Source: Atrichornis clamosus | Lineage: Eukaryota; Chordata; Aves; Passeriformes; Menuridae | DNA length: 64,000 nt | Assembly (NCBI GenBank): GCA_013400975.1 | Contig: WBMZ01008626.1 | Coordinates: 186,001 to 250,000, forward strand | Direction: 5' to 3' | Shown: piece by piece, positions 1 to 15,700 of the stretch | Position numbering within the stretch: the stretch's first letter is position 1 | How the letters are laid out: each line of letters begins with the position of its first letter | The notes under the pieces: generated by a model | Seen by the model: only the letters and a program-made list of their open reading frames with translations | Databases searched by the model: none | Told to the model about the DNA's origin: nothing | Position numbers and translations under genes: made by a program

Positions 1-2380
1 CAAATAAACTTATCATATTTCCATTTTAAATGGGGAAAAAATGTTGCAAGTTTTCTCTGATCTCAATAAAACCAAGATATTCAGTTGAATCTGTCTCTGT
101 TTCTTTGAAGTATTAACCTCCACAAAATAAATCTTAAGGCAGAACAGTTGCTAAGAGAGAGCAAGTAGGTGCATTTCCTTCTTTTTAGGTAAAAGCACCT
201 GTGATTACAGTTTCTGTGATTTTAGCTGTCTAAATCACTTCCCTCAACTGCCCATGTGGCTTCTTCAGAATGGTGTCATAATTAAAGTGCTTTGGAAAAG
301 GGGAGGCCAGAGCTAATATTGTATTTGAGATAAGACTTTTTGTAACAGCATAATGAATATATTCTATCATATCAAACCCTAATTATAATTTATTAAACAT
401 TAAAACATTAGGTTTGCTTTCATGATTGCTTCCAAAGGATTTTGCAGTTACTCTCTAGATGTTGCTGACTGATAAAATGCATTCAGAATCTAAAGGTATA
501 TAAGAAGATGAAATCATTTTACTTGTTCTAGTATGTATGACTGAATTATTGAATAATCACTGCCTCTGTTCTCATGGTGATTACTCATTTAAGGTATTCA
601 AGTTCTTCACAAGAGCTTCAAAGCATTTTTACCCCGGTCTAGCCAAAATGTTTTTGACATGTGCATTTTTTTCCTGCTAAAACATTTGTAGTGTTCCCCC
701 AGACTATTAATAGACTAAACAGCACTATTCCTGCTACTTCACCCTGTGGAACATCACTGTTACTCTTTCATTGTCACAAAACCTGATCATTTGTTTACAG
801 ATTTGCTCTGTGGTGGAGTTCTGCCTGTCATGGTAGGAGAGGCTCCCAGGTACCAGAGCAGATGGTTTTAGGATTGAGGAACCTCAGAGATGGCAGGAGC
901 AATCATACCTTCAACCACTGCTTCTGGAGGACTGTAAATGTGCCAGACCTTATTGCACTGGGTCAATAAGTAAAATTCAAATCAGGCTTTTATTTCACAC
1001 AGATTAGAAAAAAAAAAGGTACTAAAAGACTCCTCCAAAACCCCAAACTCCCCCCAAAACAGAAAAAGCCACAGTTCTGAATGTGTAATAGGGTTTCAGG
1101 TTCTAAGAATGAAAACACAGCTCCACCACATGTGGTCAAATGGCAAAGCTGAACAGTAGTAAAATACAGGATATTAATTTATGCCCTCTTCAAAATAAAG
1201 ACAAAAAAAAAAGTTATATGTGTAAGAGGAAACCTGAGTTGTGTCTATATGACATGCCAACAAGTACAAAGTACAAAGGAACAGCTCTGGCCTAGAGGTT
1301 TATATTTGAAGAAAGTAATTAGTTGGTATTCAAGAAGAATAAAAGTTAAGCAGCAATGTACAAAATTTAGACTAGAATGATTTCAATATTAGTACAACTG
1401 GTATGACCATAATGGCTGCATGGCAATAAGGAACAATTAGCATTAATCTAGTTCCCTTGGACTTTATTCTGCTAACGCACCTTCCTGCAGACAGTAGACA
1501 CCTAAAATGAGAAAGAAAACAAATACGATAAAGGCAATAACATTTTTCTCAATGAAACTGCTTAAAAATGTTAAAGTAAGTCACAAAATAATTTATTCAA
1601 AAATGTGTTTTCTTATTTAACCTTGTAAAATGTGATCCTTTTGAGAGCATATTCTTTATTATGATGACCTTAATGATTTATTTTTTTCTTAAACTGGAAA
1701 GACATATAACATGGGTATAAATGAGACTGGTAGTGTTACCGGACCAGGAGAACCTCTACTGCAGTCAAAACCACATAGTCACATTTTGTGGAGGGAAATT
1801 TTTGTCATGACAGAAAAGAAATAGATTGAACTTGGACTATACGAAACATAGTTTTTTCTCAACTGCCTGTGACTGAAGCCCCTGTGGTAGAGGCACCTCC
1901 AAAGCTGCCCTGTGTGACCGTGGGAGCAGCGCCCAGGCACCAGCTGTGCTGACTGGGAGCTGCCATGCATGCAACAAGGATGGGGATGAGTGCCTCAGAT
2001 CAATGCAAGGCAGGAGTATCTACCCTCCACAGCTCATAACATTACCTTCCTCTTTCCTTTGCAATACACTACCTGTATACCTTTAAATCTAATCTAAGTT
2101 CATCTTAGTATTTTCCCCCACTTTTCTATGTTGAGGTCATAATCCTTGGTAGCTTTCTGGTGCATTCATTAAATCAGCTAATCCAGGTAACAGAGGGTTA
2201 ACTACGTTAAATTTCTACAAGCAGATTATATTTAACCTCTGGTTGAGTAGATTTTTAAGAGCCAAAATGTGAGACAGGTGGATATTACTTTGATGGAAAC
2301 TACACAAGATTTTCTACAGACATATATAAGAATTTATACACTTTTTCTTGATGAATGTTCACATTATAGACAATAAAACT

Positions 2381-2450
2381 AAACAACCCCAAAACAAACA
2401 AACAAACAAAAAACCAACAAAAAAACCCAACAACTCCCCCCAAATCCCTT
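2381..2450. repeat. A/C-rich low-complexity sequence with (AAAC)n
   Basis: Contains aaacaaacaaacaaac and further A/C-only stretches. It could be a decayed poly-A tail of a retroposon, but no element body was recognised beside it. Confidence 0.8.
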
Positions 2451-5400
2451 TAATATGTTCTCAAAGAGGAGAAAAATGACCCCTTTTGTATCAAGGTCTC
2501 CATGCCTCTCTCAATTCAGTAGGTAAAATCTTTAGAGGGGAGAGCACAAATTTTATAAGATTTCATGCTTCAGAGCTGAGATGTTCATCTCTTTAAAGCC
2601 TAATCAATAATCAGAAATAGAGCCTTCTTTCATATAAATGCTATATACATATGTCATTTAAATATTCATGTGAAAATATTAACAGAATATTTTTGGGGAA
2701 CTTGCAAGCAATGGAAATTATAATAAATGTAATATTTTAAAATTACAAGTAAAATAGTTGAGAATTTCAAAGCCACGTCCTTCTTAGAAACAAACTAGAA
2801 TGAGACATCTCTCCAAAATTATAGATAAGGATTCATGAGTAGCAAATTTTAGGATCATTGTCATACAAGAAGTTAAATGAACACTAGTAATGGATAGATT
2901 CAATAGATATGCCATTTGTTTTCCATTGCAGAGAAACTGGATAGAATTTTTACTACATCTCTTCCCAAATTAACAAATGAAGTAAGATATGAGCATGAAC
3001 CAAAATCCAAGGCACAGACATGCTCCAAATAAAACTGACAATCCATACGCTTGCGTCTACTATTTTTTAAAATTATGGATCAAATTTAAAAATCAGGATT
3101 TGAACATGTCAGATGAAACTCTACTCCTCTACCAGACTCTGGTAATTTTAACATTGATTTTCAAGCATCTGTAACACCAGCCAGAGAAAGTTTGAACTTG
3201 GACATGATGCAGTCCGAAGAGTAAAACAAAGTTAAAAATTGAAGGTCCCTGTACGTCCGTCCCCCAGATCATGAGGCTTGGACATTCAAGCTGCACAAGC
3301 CTCTGTAGTCAAAGACAGGTAGGTGAAATGGTTGCCTTCATATCTGGTTCCTTTTGAATGCCTGCCTTACCCTTTTTCTGGTACAATAATCTAGAGCAAA
3401 CTGTATCATTTCCAAGATCCTTAGGGACAGTTTTTGATTATTTAAAGACATACATTGAGGTAGATGCTTTAAGGACTTTTAAAACCCATAGAGCTTTCCA
3501 AACTAAATATGTATTTCCCCTGGTTAGAGCACTTTTAGATACAACTTTAACTTTTGTCATGTCTACCAAAAGTTAATTTAATTTGAAAGGTGACAACCTG
3601 TGCAATTCTTTTGTAAAGCTAATACCTTTGTAAATAAATTGGCTGTTGTATTTTTAATTGAATGTATACTTAGAAGGTATTACTAAAAAAATTACATTTT
3701 GCAGAGCTTTAACTAATATAACTTGACAAAATCATAACAAGATATTGACCCATTGTGCTCACTGAAAATGAAGTTTTCATGGTGCAATAAATAGTCAATG
3801 AACTAAGTATTTTTAGGAGGAAAAAGTGCTCAATCAAGGGATTAAAAAAAGAAAAAATAATCTAAGATCTAATTGTAATGTTGCTGATGACAACAAAAAC
3901 ACAGCTGAGCCCAGAGAAATGTTGAAAACCTGAAAATTAGACCTTAATTATCTGATAAAACCCAACTCTAAATTGCAAGTATCACCATTTAGAATAAAAA
4001 AGTTACATTTCTGTTTTCTCATGTAAAACTGATGACACCTTCAAGATACTGACAAAACTTTCTAGTAGGAAGTAATTTCTTGGCATCACTGGTGTGGTCT
4101 GTTAAATAATTTACATTTTTGTTTTGGAAGGCCATAAATGCAAGGAGATATGCGTCTTATGGGAAGCTTGTAATCCACCCCAGTGAAGGCACTATAAATA
4201 CATGGATTATAACCTGATTTCCAAAGTCTTGGTTGATCACTCCTGGGCATGTTCTTGGCATATAAGTAGTAAAGCAAAAGGCCTGATATGAAATACTTGC
4301 AATGTTAAGAGTTTTATTAGAAAACAATGTTGGAAAGATATATTTAAAAAAATATTTAATTATAAACAAATAAGAATGGTCTGAAGTTCTGCATCTCTTC
4401 CACCTAATGCAAAATGCAAAAAACACTTCAGAAAACATAATGTACATGAATTACCAACAGCTTCACAAATTTCAAGGCCCACATATTTCTAGGCAGAATC
4501 TAACTGCAGTTTATACATGAAATCTTTTTAGATGAGGTTCTATCTTCTTCTATCTGCAAAATAAATTTTTCACTTTTATTTTTTCTCCTACTGTTTTGGA
4601 GAAATCCCTGAAGATCAGCCTAGACACAGTTTCACAGTCAGAGTCCAGATACTCCTTAGTGTGGTAGATAATTCATGTGAAGTAGCTATTTACATTTCTT
4701 TTTCACCATGTGGCAAAATATTCTCTTTTGAGAGAAGTTAATTCATGCCTACAAGTAGAGTATTTTCTGATGAGAGAAGAAAGAAAGGAGTGGTACTGGG
4801 GGGAGATATCCCTTTGGGCAGAGTTCCAAGACAGTCTCCAAAAAGCTCACTAATCCTTTGCATGAACTTAGAGGTTATCACTGGAGGACTTTTCCTCCGG
4901 GATGATTTGCCATGTGCAATGGGGCCGGGATGCCTGAGGTAGTCGTGCTTGGTGGGTTGGCCCTGCAGGCTGCCTGGCCAGGCTTTGGGTGGGTTGTCCC
5001 TCTCCTACACTGCACTGCTGCCTTCCTGCCTCCTAAGGCTGCAGACTACATCTGTGGGACTGGTATTGTGTGGATGGCTAAACAAATCAGACAGCTGCAC
5101 AGGTCTGTTGTTCATATTTATGAGGAGGACTCCAGCATACCTTCACACCAGTCTCACAGTATAATGCAATCAAGATTTCCCTTACAGTAGAGATACATTT
5201 ATCCCAAGGTAGAGACCTGTCTATATTACATATAAGAGCTATGTATAAGAACTTTAAGGGCTGACTCAGCAGAACTGCAAGGAACACATTCCTCTTGATA
5301 TTTTATGACAGTTTTCTAAACATTTAGACTTACTGTTGCATAGAAGCTCCAGTGTGTGTGGTCAGTGCACCTGCATTCCTGCAGAACTAGGTCACAAATT

Positions 5401-8400
5401 CCTTCAGCCTCATTTATCAAGGAGTAGGTAAATTTAGAAAAAAAATGTACTTGAAACTCTTCTCTGTGATAAGCACGTACACCTCTTCTCAACAGTAATT
5501 TGTCAGATGGCTGTTTGAATATGTGGGAGGTTTGAATCCCTCTTGCTTTTCTGAGTCAGCAGTTCATCTTTCCCACATCATTGAAAGGATGAGATGGGGA
5601 CATTTTTAATATCAACTTTCTGTGACTGTAGCAGACATTAAGGGCAAAGCACTAGATACAGCTAATTATTTTTATTAAAATTTTTATTTTTACTAGGAAT
5701 AGTTTACAAACAGCTCTAATGCCATTAATATATTTGGAGTGATGAAAAACACCTTTTAAATTTTTTAAAAATTATCTTGCTTTTTTCTCCCCAGTATACT
5801 TTCCTAGGTTTCTTAAAGATAGTAGTAGTGTAAGCAAGCTAAATATTTTTTTAATTTATTGTATAATGTTAGTTTAGTTTTTAGATTACAGGTAAACAAT
5901 AGAAGTCTAAACATAGAGCTAATTTGAGAGATAAAATTGCAAGGCTATAATCAGAAGTATATAAATAAAAAAATCTTCCTTAAGGAGATGGCCACATTGT
6001 CATTGCACGAAGAGTCTCAGCATTTAACATCACTGCTCCTTAGGCACCCTGGCTGTCACTGTTCTTTCCCAGGCTATCAGATGCCTTGCAGCTACGCTCG
6101 GAACCAGAAACATTAGTGCTCATCATCCATCCAGCACAAAGAGCACGTCTATCCCTGCCCTCTTTGCTTCCCTGTGCTCCATCGGTCTGTACCCATCTGT
6201 TAGAGCTTTTCTTATCTTATATTTAGACTGTAATGCCCTCTTGGGCAAGAGCAGCCTTTTTATCCTGTGTTAATTCAGCAATGGAGGCAAGAGGGCCTTG
6301 ACCCATAACTAGCATCCCAGGTGTTGCTGCAATAAAATTAATGGTAATGAGAGGGCTTTTTATGATGTCAGCTAAAGAGTTAGAAACCTGTTTTTCAGTT
6401 TTATGTGCTTGTAGCCCAAATCATGCCAAAAAGGTTTTTGAGCTACTACAGGCAGTACATTAATGTTTTTTTAAAAGAAAAAAGAATTCTCCTTCATAAG
6501 CAATACAGACGACTTTAAAATGAAAGCTTTATTATTGAAATATCCCACAAAACCAAACCTTGCAGAACATCACGTTTAAGGTTGCTAGCAAAACTTTGGG
6601 TCTATATGTGTGCAGCGTGGCATAGTTGGTAAATTAATCTCACCTCTACACTGCTGTTCTCACCTCCTCAAATTTCACCATCAGAGAAATACAGGCTAAG
6701 TTCTTTCTGTATTTATCACAATTTCTCAGTCTTAAGAGTTAGTACATTAAAGTTCTGACTCAGAATCTGCAAGTAAATTCTCATGGAGGCAATGATGGTG
6801 GTAGTCAATACCTTAAAAGCTTTATAAAAGAAAGTATTTTTATTGCCAACAGCAAGATATCAAGAGGACTATGGTTTTTTTTAAAAAAAGCAGTGCAGTA
6901 TGTTACACATATTTTCATTATGTCTGTTTAACTGCCAGCAATCTGCAAAAGCAGAGCTGTTTACTTCTAGACTCCACTGTAAGACTCCTTTCTGCTTTTT
7001 AAATCTGAGTAATGCAAGAGGTGGTCCGTGACAGGTGGTACTTACCCCCTCTCCTGCCATCTTCCCCATTCCAGAAATCAAGCCAATTTTCAGCAGCTCC
7101 TACCTGTTCAAATGCAATCTCCCAACTTGGCAAAAGAGGGGCAGAAGCCTCAGCACAGAAACTGCTTCCTTTTGTAGGTCTCACTACAAATTAAAGGGGA
7201 ATTGCAGAATTGCAATAAAACCATGCTAATTTCCATCTGACTGGCCTGCATAATCGCGCAGGAGATGATAATGACAGTATGGAGTTCAGTTTGGGTCAGT
7301 ATAGAGTGCTGCAGTCTACGTGGCATCCGTCTCTCCTTGTCTTCTATATTAGTGACATCCATGCTGGTTAGATAACCGCTAAGTACGTTAACCCTCGCTA
7401 CAACCCCCTCCTTTCTTGCTCCACACATTTTACAGTATCGTCCAGATATTTTCCTCCGTGTTCTTATCTAAGGAGCCGCTGTGTCGCATTTTGTACGAGA
7501 ACCTGCGTCTTTAGACAGCCATATGAGAAATGGTATTAGCACTTTATTTGCTCTTGCCTTGTCTTCATTTTTAATTCCTTGAATCTACAATGTAAATAAT
7601 ATTTTTCAATTCTTTTTAAAAAATATTCATTTGAATCAGGGAAGTTTAGATCCAAATATATTTGGGTTTTGTGAGAGAGAAATCAACAACAGGGGATATT
7701 TTACTTCAGATTGTATCTAAACATGATAAAAAACTCCAAGATCTTGCAGAGTAATAAAGATTTGAGGTAAAGAAAGAATAAAAAGTAAAGAAGAAAAGTG
7801 ATGTCTTAATGGGAAAGCACACTACGACTTTAAAGTTGCAGCAGTTCTGAAATAATACATCTGTGTCTGCAGATCTGACAGGTCTTTTTGAAGGGTGTGA
7901 CTTAAGGGATTCCTAAGCATTAGCATTTTTACCTCTAGCTTAGCTTTGACAATGAAAAATAATTTAGAATAATTAGGTATAATTACTTTTACAAAGTGTG
8001 GCTTGTGTAAAACATTACATGCTGCAAAATTTCATGACATACTCTCACAGCTTCACATTGGCTTCTTTGGCTGAAAGAAGTTACTAGTTAACTTTAAGCA
8101 CTGTCACCTGAAAGTACAAAAGGATCAGAAATATTTTCCAGGGTGTAGGAAAATGGAAGAGGGTCTGGAAAGAAAAGACTCTGAAAAATTTCTTCATTTT
8201 TGTACAGAAATGATTTTCTTTTCTAGCAGCAGAAAAACCCTTCTTTTTTCAAGCACCTGCTCTGGTAAAGGGCAGGGAAGAAAGGATAATTAAATAGAAA
8301 ATAGGAATATATGCAAAGGACATCTCTAGATTAAAAATTTAAGGCATTCTCATGCTACAGAAGAAAAGCTATTTTAGTCATTATGGGCTGTCTCTGAAAT

Positions 8401-9678
8401 GCAACATGTCATTCTAACACCCTAGGATCTCTACCTATGTGATGGGGCTGAGATGCAATCCAATCACATATTGAAGCAGCTTCTGAAAAGACTTCAAAAT
8501 ATATAGCAAAGATTTTGTAGTTTAAACTCGATTGATAGGTTATAGTTTGAACAGCCAAGACATGAGCTTGAAAAGCAGAAGTGGAAATTTCTGAGAAATC
8601 CTAACAAAACTTCCTGTTTTACCAAAGTTTAATAGACAACGTTTTAGCAAACTGTACAGAGCTCACCATGGAGGGCAGTGTAACCCTAGAACAAGCTACC
8701 CAACCTTGCTACTTCTCAGGACTCGGATGGAGCAAGCTATGTTTGCCCCCGTATACTGCACATGGTAGTCCTGGTTCAACTAGCTGGCTGGTCTAAATCC
8801 ATCCCAGGGGTTCTCTGCAGCCAGCAGTTCTACAGTTCCAAGTACAACAGTTAAGGGTTAAAGACTCTGATGTAACTTCAAACTGATTGAGCGGGGCTTT
8901 TATGCACAATATGTTCAACTTCCAGTAAATTATACTCTGTGGTGTTGCCGTTGCAGAAACCATGTGGAAAGATCACGGTGTTACTTTACTACTTGGAACT
9001 ATGCCCTCTTCTGGGGTGTTTACTGTGCAGATATTTCCCCTATGTGTAGCACCGAGAATTTCTATTATGGTAGCAGAAATTAGTCCAGGTACAGCTTTTC
9101 CACTGAGATAAAAACTGCTTTGTAGAATTAATAAATGATACAGAGGTAATCTGCAGTTCAACACAGCAGGACAATTCCTCAGATCTCGGGGGCTTTGTCT
9201 GCATGCCAGATTTTTACCTTTGGCTTAAAAATTGTCCAAAAACCTTTTCCTGTGTACAAAATCTTGGAAATGTATTAATAATGATGTAAAAATCTCACAC
9301 TCCATGTAATAAGGTATTTTTATACCTTTTTTTTTTTTTCTGGGCTTCAAATCTAATAGGGTATCTCAGTCCTGGGGTATTTAGTGATTGCTAAAATGGT
9401 TCAATCAGAGGGCAAAGTATGGTGTGTAAAGGAAAATAGAGTTTAATCAAGGAACTGAGCCTGTAGAAAAGAACAGCAGGGAAGAATGGCAGAATAAAAC
9501 TTACTAAGGCCCAAAGCAGCTAAAATAAAATTTGATGTTTATCTAAATGCAAAGGGAGTGTTTTGGTTCATCTCAACAAGGGATATTTTGGTTTTGCACA
9601 CCTGCACCTCAAAAACAGTGGTTTGGGTTTACAAATGCAAAATTGAATAATTTACACAAATTTAATTTCTATGAATAT

Positions 9679-9704
9679 TTTAAAATATAAATTTATATTT
9701 TAAA
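9679..9704. repeat. 26-bp AT-only perfect palindrome
   Basis: Centred on aaattt, with arms of only A and T matching their complement over 13 bases each side. Intronic. Confidence 0.93.
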
Positions 9705-12700
9705 TTCTGATAAGGTCTGGCATACACTGGTCTGAAATTAGGGATGTTAATAAAGAAAACCTTTTGCAGAAAGTATATTAATATATTGTTTATAATTATT
9801 TATATGGTATAAATTTAACATACAAAACAGGCAGAAAAGTAGGGCCAGGTTTTCAGGTAAGCCTTTCCAAGACCTTAATTTGTAAGTGTAGGTCTTTATC
9901 ATGGGCAGACAGATTTCTGCACATACTTCTAGCATATGTTCTGGTGATTACAGTTTTTCACATAAAACCCCCTTGTAGCAGTTAAATTTCTCTGTGTCTA
10001 ATCTAACAGACTGACAGACACAGGAAGTACTATGTGCCTCTGCTTGTACTGTACTAAAAACAATGGATAGCTAGGATTATCTGCAAATGGGATTTCTCCT
10101 TCAAAAGCTAGATGAACTTTCTCTCCTTATTTATATTTATTCAAAAGTGTAAGCCAATTTGAGAAAAAAAGTTTTCTTTCCTTAATATTTCATACCATAA
10201 GCTTCTCTAAATTTGGCTTCATATATAGTATTTTATACCAGAATGGTTTTCACCACTCAGGTAAGATACACTTAAACAAATAATTTTTGGTTGTTTTGAA
10301 ATAAATAAGTACATTTATTTACTCTAATTTCATCATGATTTTAGTGATTTTGTCTATTTTCATTCTAACAAGGCTAGAAATTGTGAACCTCAAACATTAT
10401 TCATGAAAGATTTACATTATGTATGTACAATAAAGTTGTTACTTTCACAGAAGAGTAAAACTCTTAAGGATTAAAAAATGCAATTAAAATATTTAAAAGC
10501 ATTCCAATGTTAGATATTCTCCTGGGATAAAAATTTTCTGTTTGGACTGCTTTAGAGAGTTTCATCACTATGTAATACTTTAGTATTTTGGTACATCCTT
10601 GTCTTTTTCGAAGTATGTGCAACGTAATAAGTACTGTTTGTAGTCATTCATAAGATGAGTGCTTTGAGAAGTTTCATAGCTTCAAAGTAATCATCTTGTT
10701 TTGGTTGTCTAGTTTATTCCTATTTATTATTTCTATATGACACTCCAGGGGCTAATTATTTTATATAGTGCTGCAAGAAACAACCCAAACTAATTGGCTG
10801 ATTCTCTCAGATACTGATACCCCAAAATGCTTCACAAGAGTGGTAACCATCAACAATTTCCTTCATATATTAATTAGAAGTGAATTTCCAGCCCTGCTTC
10901 CCATAAACAAAACAGACAGGCGAGTATACAGGTATTTCTATTCCACACATGAGTGGACCTAAAATACAGGTACCTCAGATCAATAGAGCATTACAATCTA
11001 TTTTATTAAATTGAAGATACCAGCACTCATGCATGATATATTTTAAAACTCTTTTTCTTAAAGATGCCTCTTAAAACCCAGAAAGGAACATAGTTCCAAA
11101 GGAACAGGTTCTGTTATTACTAATGACAAAAAATGAAGAAAACTGATAATCATAATGAAGCAGGCTGAAAGAGAAATTAAAATCAAACATTCAGGTACAG
11201 AGATGACAGACTGAAGTGAACAATTGATCACTGCTAGTGAATGCTGCCCTGTGCGAAGAAGGCAGCGTGGCGTTCTTTCCTGCTCTGTGCAAGGATTCAT
11301 AAATCTACACGTCAGTTCTAACCTGATGGATACCTGCGCTTGGAGCAGTGAAACCAGACCAATGCTTCATAGCAGAACACAGTTCTCTTGGCTGAGATCC
11401 TTGGCAATTTACAAGTACTATTCCTGGCAGAGAGGTGGATTCACTTTGTTTACAGCACCACAAAACAAACTGAACTGCTGTTCCCGCTAAAGAAGACCAG
11501 GGAGTGCTGGGCAGCTGTGCTGAACCTTGCCATATGCCAGAGAGCTCGAGAGCAGGTGCCAGCTGCAGCCTTTCCCAAGACTCCAGTTGCAGTTCATTAG
11601 TACTAGCTCTTCATAAGCTGAACATTTGTTGCAATTACTAGAAGTTGTTTTGATGTAGGTCCAGGCCCAAACTCCAGAAGGTAGGTCTGGAATACAGAAG
11701 TAGGCACATGCACCTGCATGCACCAAACCCTTACATGGTCTGGGTCCAAAAACTGATCACTCCTTGGCACTACAGTTTTACCATGTCTCTTCTGATAGCT
11801 GATTTTCCTGACAGCCCCAGTACCTGAAGAGTTTTGGTCACATGGAATCTCAGTTTTCACACTTTTTAAAAAACTAAGTTCCTGGTTGCCAGTGTTGCTA
11901 AGAATATGTTGAAAATATGAGTCTCAGAGTGTTCAAAAGCAGACTGACAACCATACAATCTAAAAATCTCATTAATTTTAATGCTTCTTTTTGTTACATT
12001 TCTTGAGTGCTGAGATTTAGTAAAAAATGCTAATTTCACATTCAAACCCAATTTTTAAAATTTTTTAGCAGAAGGAAATGTTGTACAGAGACAAAGTTGA
12101 AATGACCTGAGATCATTAATAGCAAAGAAAATGCATGTATAAAAAAAAGAAAAATAAACACAAAGCCTCTATCTCAACCTTGATACCAACTCTTTTGTCA
12201 TGTCTAGCCATTTAAGTCATTAAACTGCTTTGCAAAAACATCACGATACATTCATATTTACCTGCTTCTACAGTACATTATGCAGCTTAGTATAACATGA
12301 AAATACTAGGAGTCAAATGTGAAGTAATTATTGGTTTAACAAAATATGTGTTTTATTGATCAAGAATGGAAGTAATGGTACTGATTTTTCCAATATGATT
12401 TCTACTGTTATTTACCCCGTGGTTACGCTGAATGCAAGAGAACCAGAAACTTGTTTGTTCACTAACATACATTATTTGTGGAAGAACTAGCAAATAGACA
12501 TATGCATAAAAGTAGTCTTTCTTCTGAAAAGAGGATAGCCTGAGCTTTAGCCTGAATTAATATACCAATGCCATAAATATGTATTGTCATGGATATGCTT
12601 AAATCTGTACCTTCAGAATTCCTGGCAAAATTGCTCAGGACCTCATGAAAACTAAAAACAACTACCTCCAGTTTCTTAGCATAAACTATGACACTAGAAC

Positions 12701-15700
12701 TTCCCAAGCTGTTAAAACTCAAGAAAACAGGGCAATGTCTCTCTTAATGGATATTACAGCTTGATGCTGACTTACAAAATTCTGGCAAGACTGAAGTAAG
12801 GGGGATCGCAAAGGAGTTGGGCAGAATTTAGGAACCTGAGCTCAAGAATAGAGCCTAAAGTTTGCATCTAAGACATAAGACACACACATTTTGGATAACC
12901 AACCCATTTCAGCCGATTTCTGCATCAGGCCAGAAGTACCACAATCTTTACACAACCAAAACACTTGGAAGTTCTCTCCTGTCTGCATCCAGTGGGGATC
13001 CTTCAGTCACCTTGCCCCTGCATCTAAATTTTCTGAAGGACTCAGTGGGGAAGGCCATTGTGCAAACTCAGGCTGTTCTCTTCAGCCCACCATGACACAT
13101 ATAAAACCTGAGTGAAAGGGTCTGAAGGCACAGCCTTATTTTTAGCATTTTCTACTGACACCACTCAGGTGCTGTGCACCTTATTCTGTACCTAACTCTT
13201 CCACTTAGAGATAACTGGGGGTATTCACTGGCAGTCAGCATCCAAGTCCTTTTAAAGGCTCTGACTGCAAGAGTGTGATTACCAAAGTGTGTGGGGGAAG
13301 TTTTATATTGCAGTGTATGTGAAACCACGCTGGTTCAGTCACAACTGAGTTCTTGTTTTCAAAAGTGCTGTAAATTACAAAACTAATAAAAAATGAGTAA
13401 AAGCCTGAGATGAAAGTTGAGGTATTCTATTGAAATAAAGATTTAAATCGCTGAAGAATAATACCCTTTACAGGTTTGGTTTTAAAGCTTCTCTCAAAGA
13501 AAACACTTATACTTTATTATCTATAAAAGCCCAGGTTATTTTTTTACTCTATTTTGCTTTGATACCAACCTCTCCATAGTCAGAATGCTGTGTTACTGTT
13601 GATGGACTAAAAAAAAAGTTGCAGCTAAATTTCTGGTGGACTGGAATGAATTTTTTTGAGACAACAGCACAAATTATACCTGACAGTTTTGACTATCTAA
13701 GGGAGCCAACATCCTGACTCTTGGCCCTCTCCTAATCTCCTCACTACACTCAAGACAGCTGAATTTCAACAGTTCACATGGTTCTCACAGAATGAATGCC
13801 TTCAGCAACAGGAAATATTTTCAATATTATCTGTTTCCTGTAGAGACAGATAGAAAAGTCATTTTCTCATATTTAATAAGAACTTGAAGAGGAATAGCTC
13901 AGTATATGTTAATACAAAACAGCAGTCAGCAAATAAAGAGCCTATGCCACAACCTGATGCCAGTTAAACTATAGAAATGAGAGCCAATGGAATTGGAGAG
14001 TTAGGATCAGTCAGGAATCTTGCCACAGCCTAGCCTCTACTCTGTGTCAGCTAACAGAAAACTAACCTTATTTTTACAGGTTGCTAGAAATCATGCCATG
14101 TCTCAGGGAGACATCTGTTTCACCAACGAAAACAAATGAGGGCAACAAGGTGGAATGTAACAGAGAGAGACCTGAAAATGCTAGAAGGGAAAAGCAGCAC
14201 AAGGACTGTACCACTGTCTCAGGTGGGTGGGAACGACATGTCCAGGAGACATGGTTTTTATCAGACCTTAGAGCCAGGAACAGTTTCCTGAGATGGGAGA
14301 ACTTGCTGAGGTAAAGGTTTCTAGCATCTGAAAGCAGTGCCCATACTGCCTATTCTCCAAATCATGCAATCAGTTAAATCTAGCAATACTAGAGCTAAGC
14401 AGGAGGTCCAGTTTTTCACATTATGTTACACTGATGTCCCAAAGCCACCACGTCATGACAGTTCATCAGTAATAGACCCAGACACTACATCTATCTCACC
14501 ATGCAACCACATGGCTAAATTTGTGAATGTAACCATGATTTAAAATTATTTGCAATGGGAATGTTGCCTGAATAAGGACAAGAAGTGAAATAAAGGCTTA
14601 CAATTAGGTCCAGCAAGAACAAAGCAAATGCCATTTTCTGTTCTGGATATTTTCATTGGAAGAACTTATTGCCCCCATTGTGCCAATTCAAATGCAAATT
14701 AAGCACCTAATTTGTTTAAATTAGCCAGAGAAATTGATACACAGAAGCAAATGCTGCTCCCACTAGTCAGTGCTGTGAGATCTGGGCTATGGTGCATATC
14801 TGATGGCACAGCAAGGTTCAAAGTTAACAGTACCGCAGCTTTAAAATATTTGCTTTAAGTGTTAGCAAACCTCGGTCTTGAAATCTGTGCTACAAGCTTT
14901 CTGAGTAAGCACTAAATGGAGTAAGTAAAAGCTAAAAGCTTTTTTCTCTCTCTGCCTCTCCTCTCACCCCAAAAATAGCAGCAAATATAAAAAGCAAATT
15001 AATCTTCTTTTCATTCCAGACATCATTTTCCTTTCTTAGAGCAAACCCATTCCTATATTTCAGGTTTTTTGAGACAATCCAGTAAAGAATAAAAAGTAGA
15101 TTTTCCAAGGGAGGAACACATTTCTTTTAAATAAAAACATATGGGAACTATAACTTTTGCATTAGATTTTTTAATGCTGTTCATAATGTCTGGAATAAAC
15201 TTTGTCCAAGATGTATTGATGGAAACTTGAGTCTCCAGTTCTAGTATTAATGTATCAAAATTAAAAGTTAAAAAATAAAAACCTATAAATATAAGACTAA
15301 GGATCATATTCTACTGCTTCACTTGCAGTAAGAAATTTCTTTTACATGCTCTCCAAAATAGCACAAAAATTTTCAGTTGAGTTCTTCCTTCAGGAGAACA
15401 GAATATCCCCAGTATCTTACAGTAATACTACCTTAATTAGACTCCAAGCAAGATTGTTCCTGTGGGCATTATTTGCTTATGATTTATTATGATCTCTAGA
15501 TCTCATTTTACTTTAGTTAATCACTCATACTCTAAATTACACCTACCATTCTCCCCTCAGCATATCACCTATGTGGATGCTCTGAGGTGTAGCCGACTTG
15601 TCACGTGACATTTTTCTTAAGGTGAAAAGAAAGTCTAGCTACATATAATCACCAGAGTACCAGAAACACCACCTTGTGTTTCATCAGCAAGTAGTTTGCA

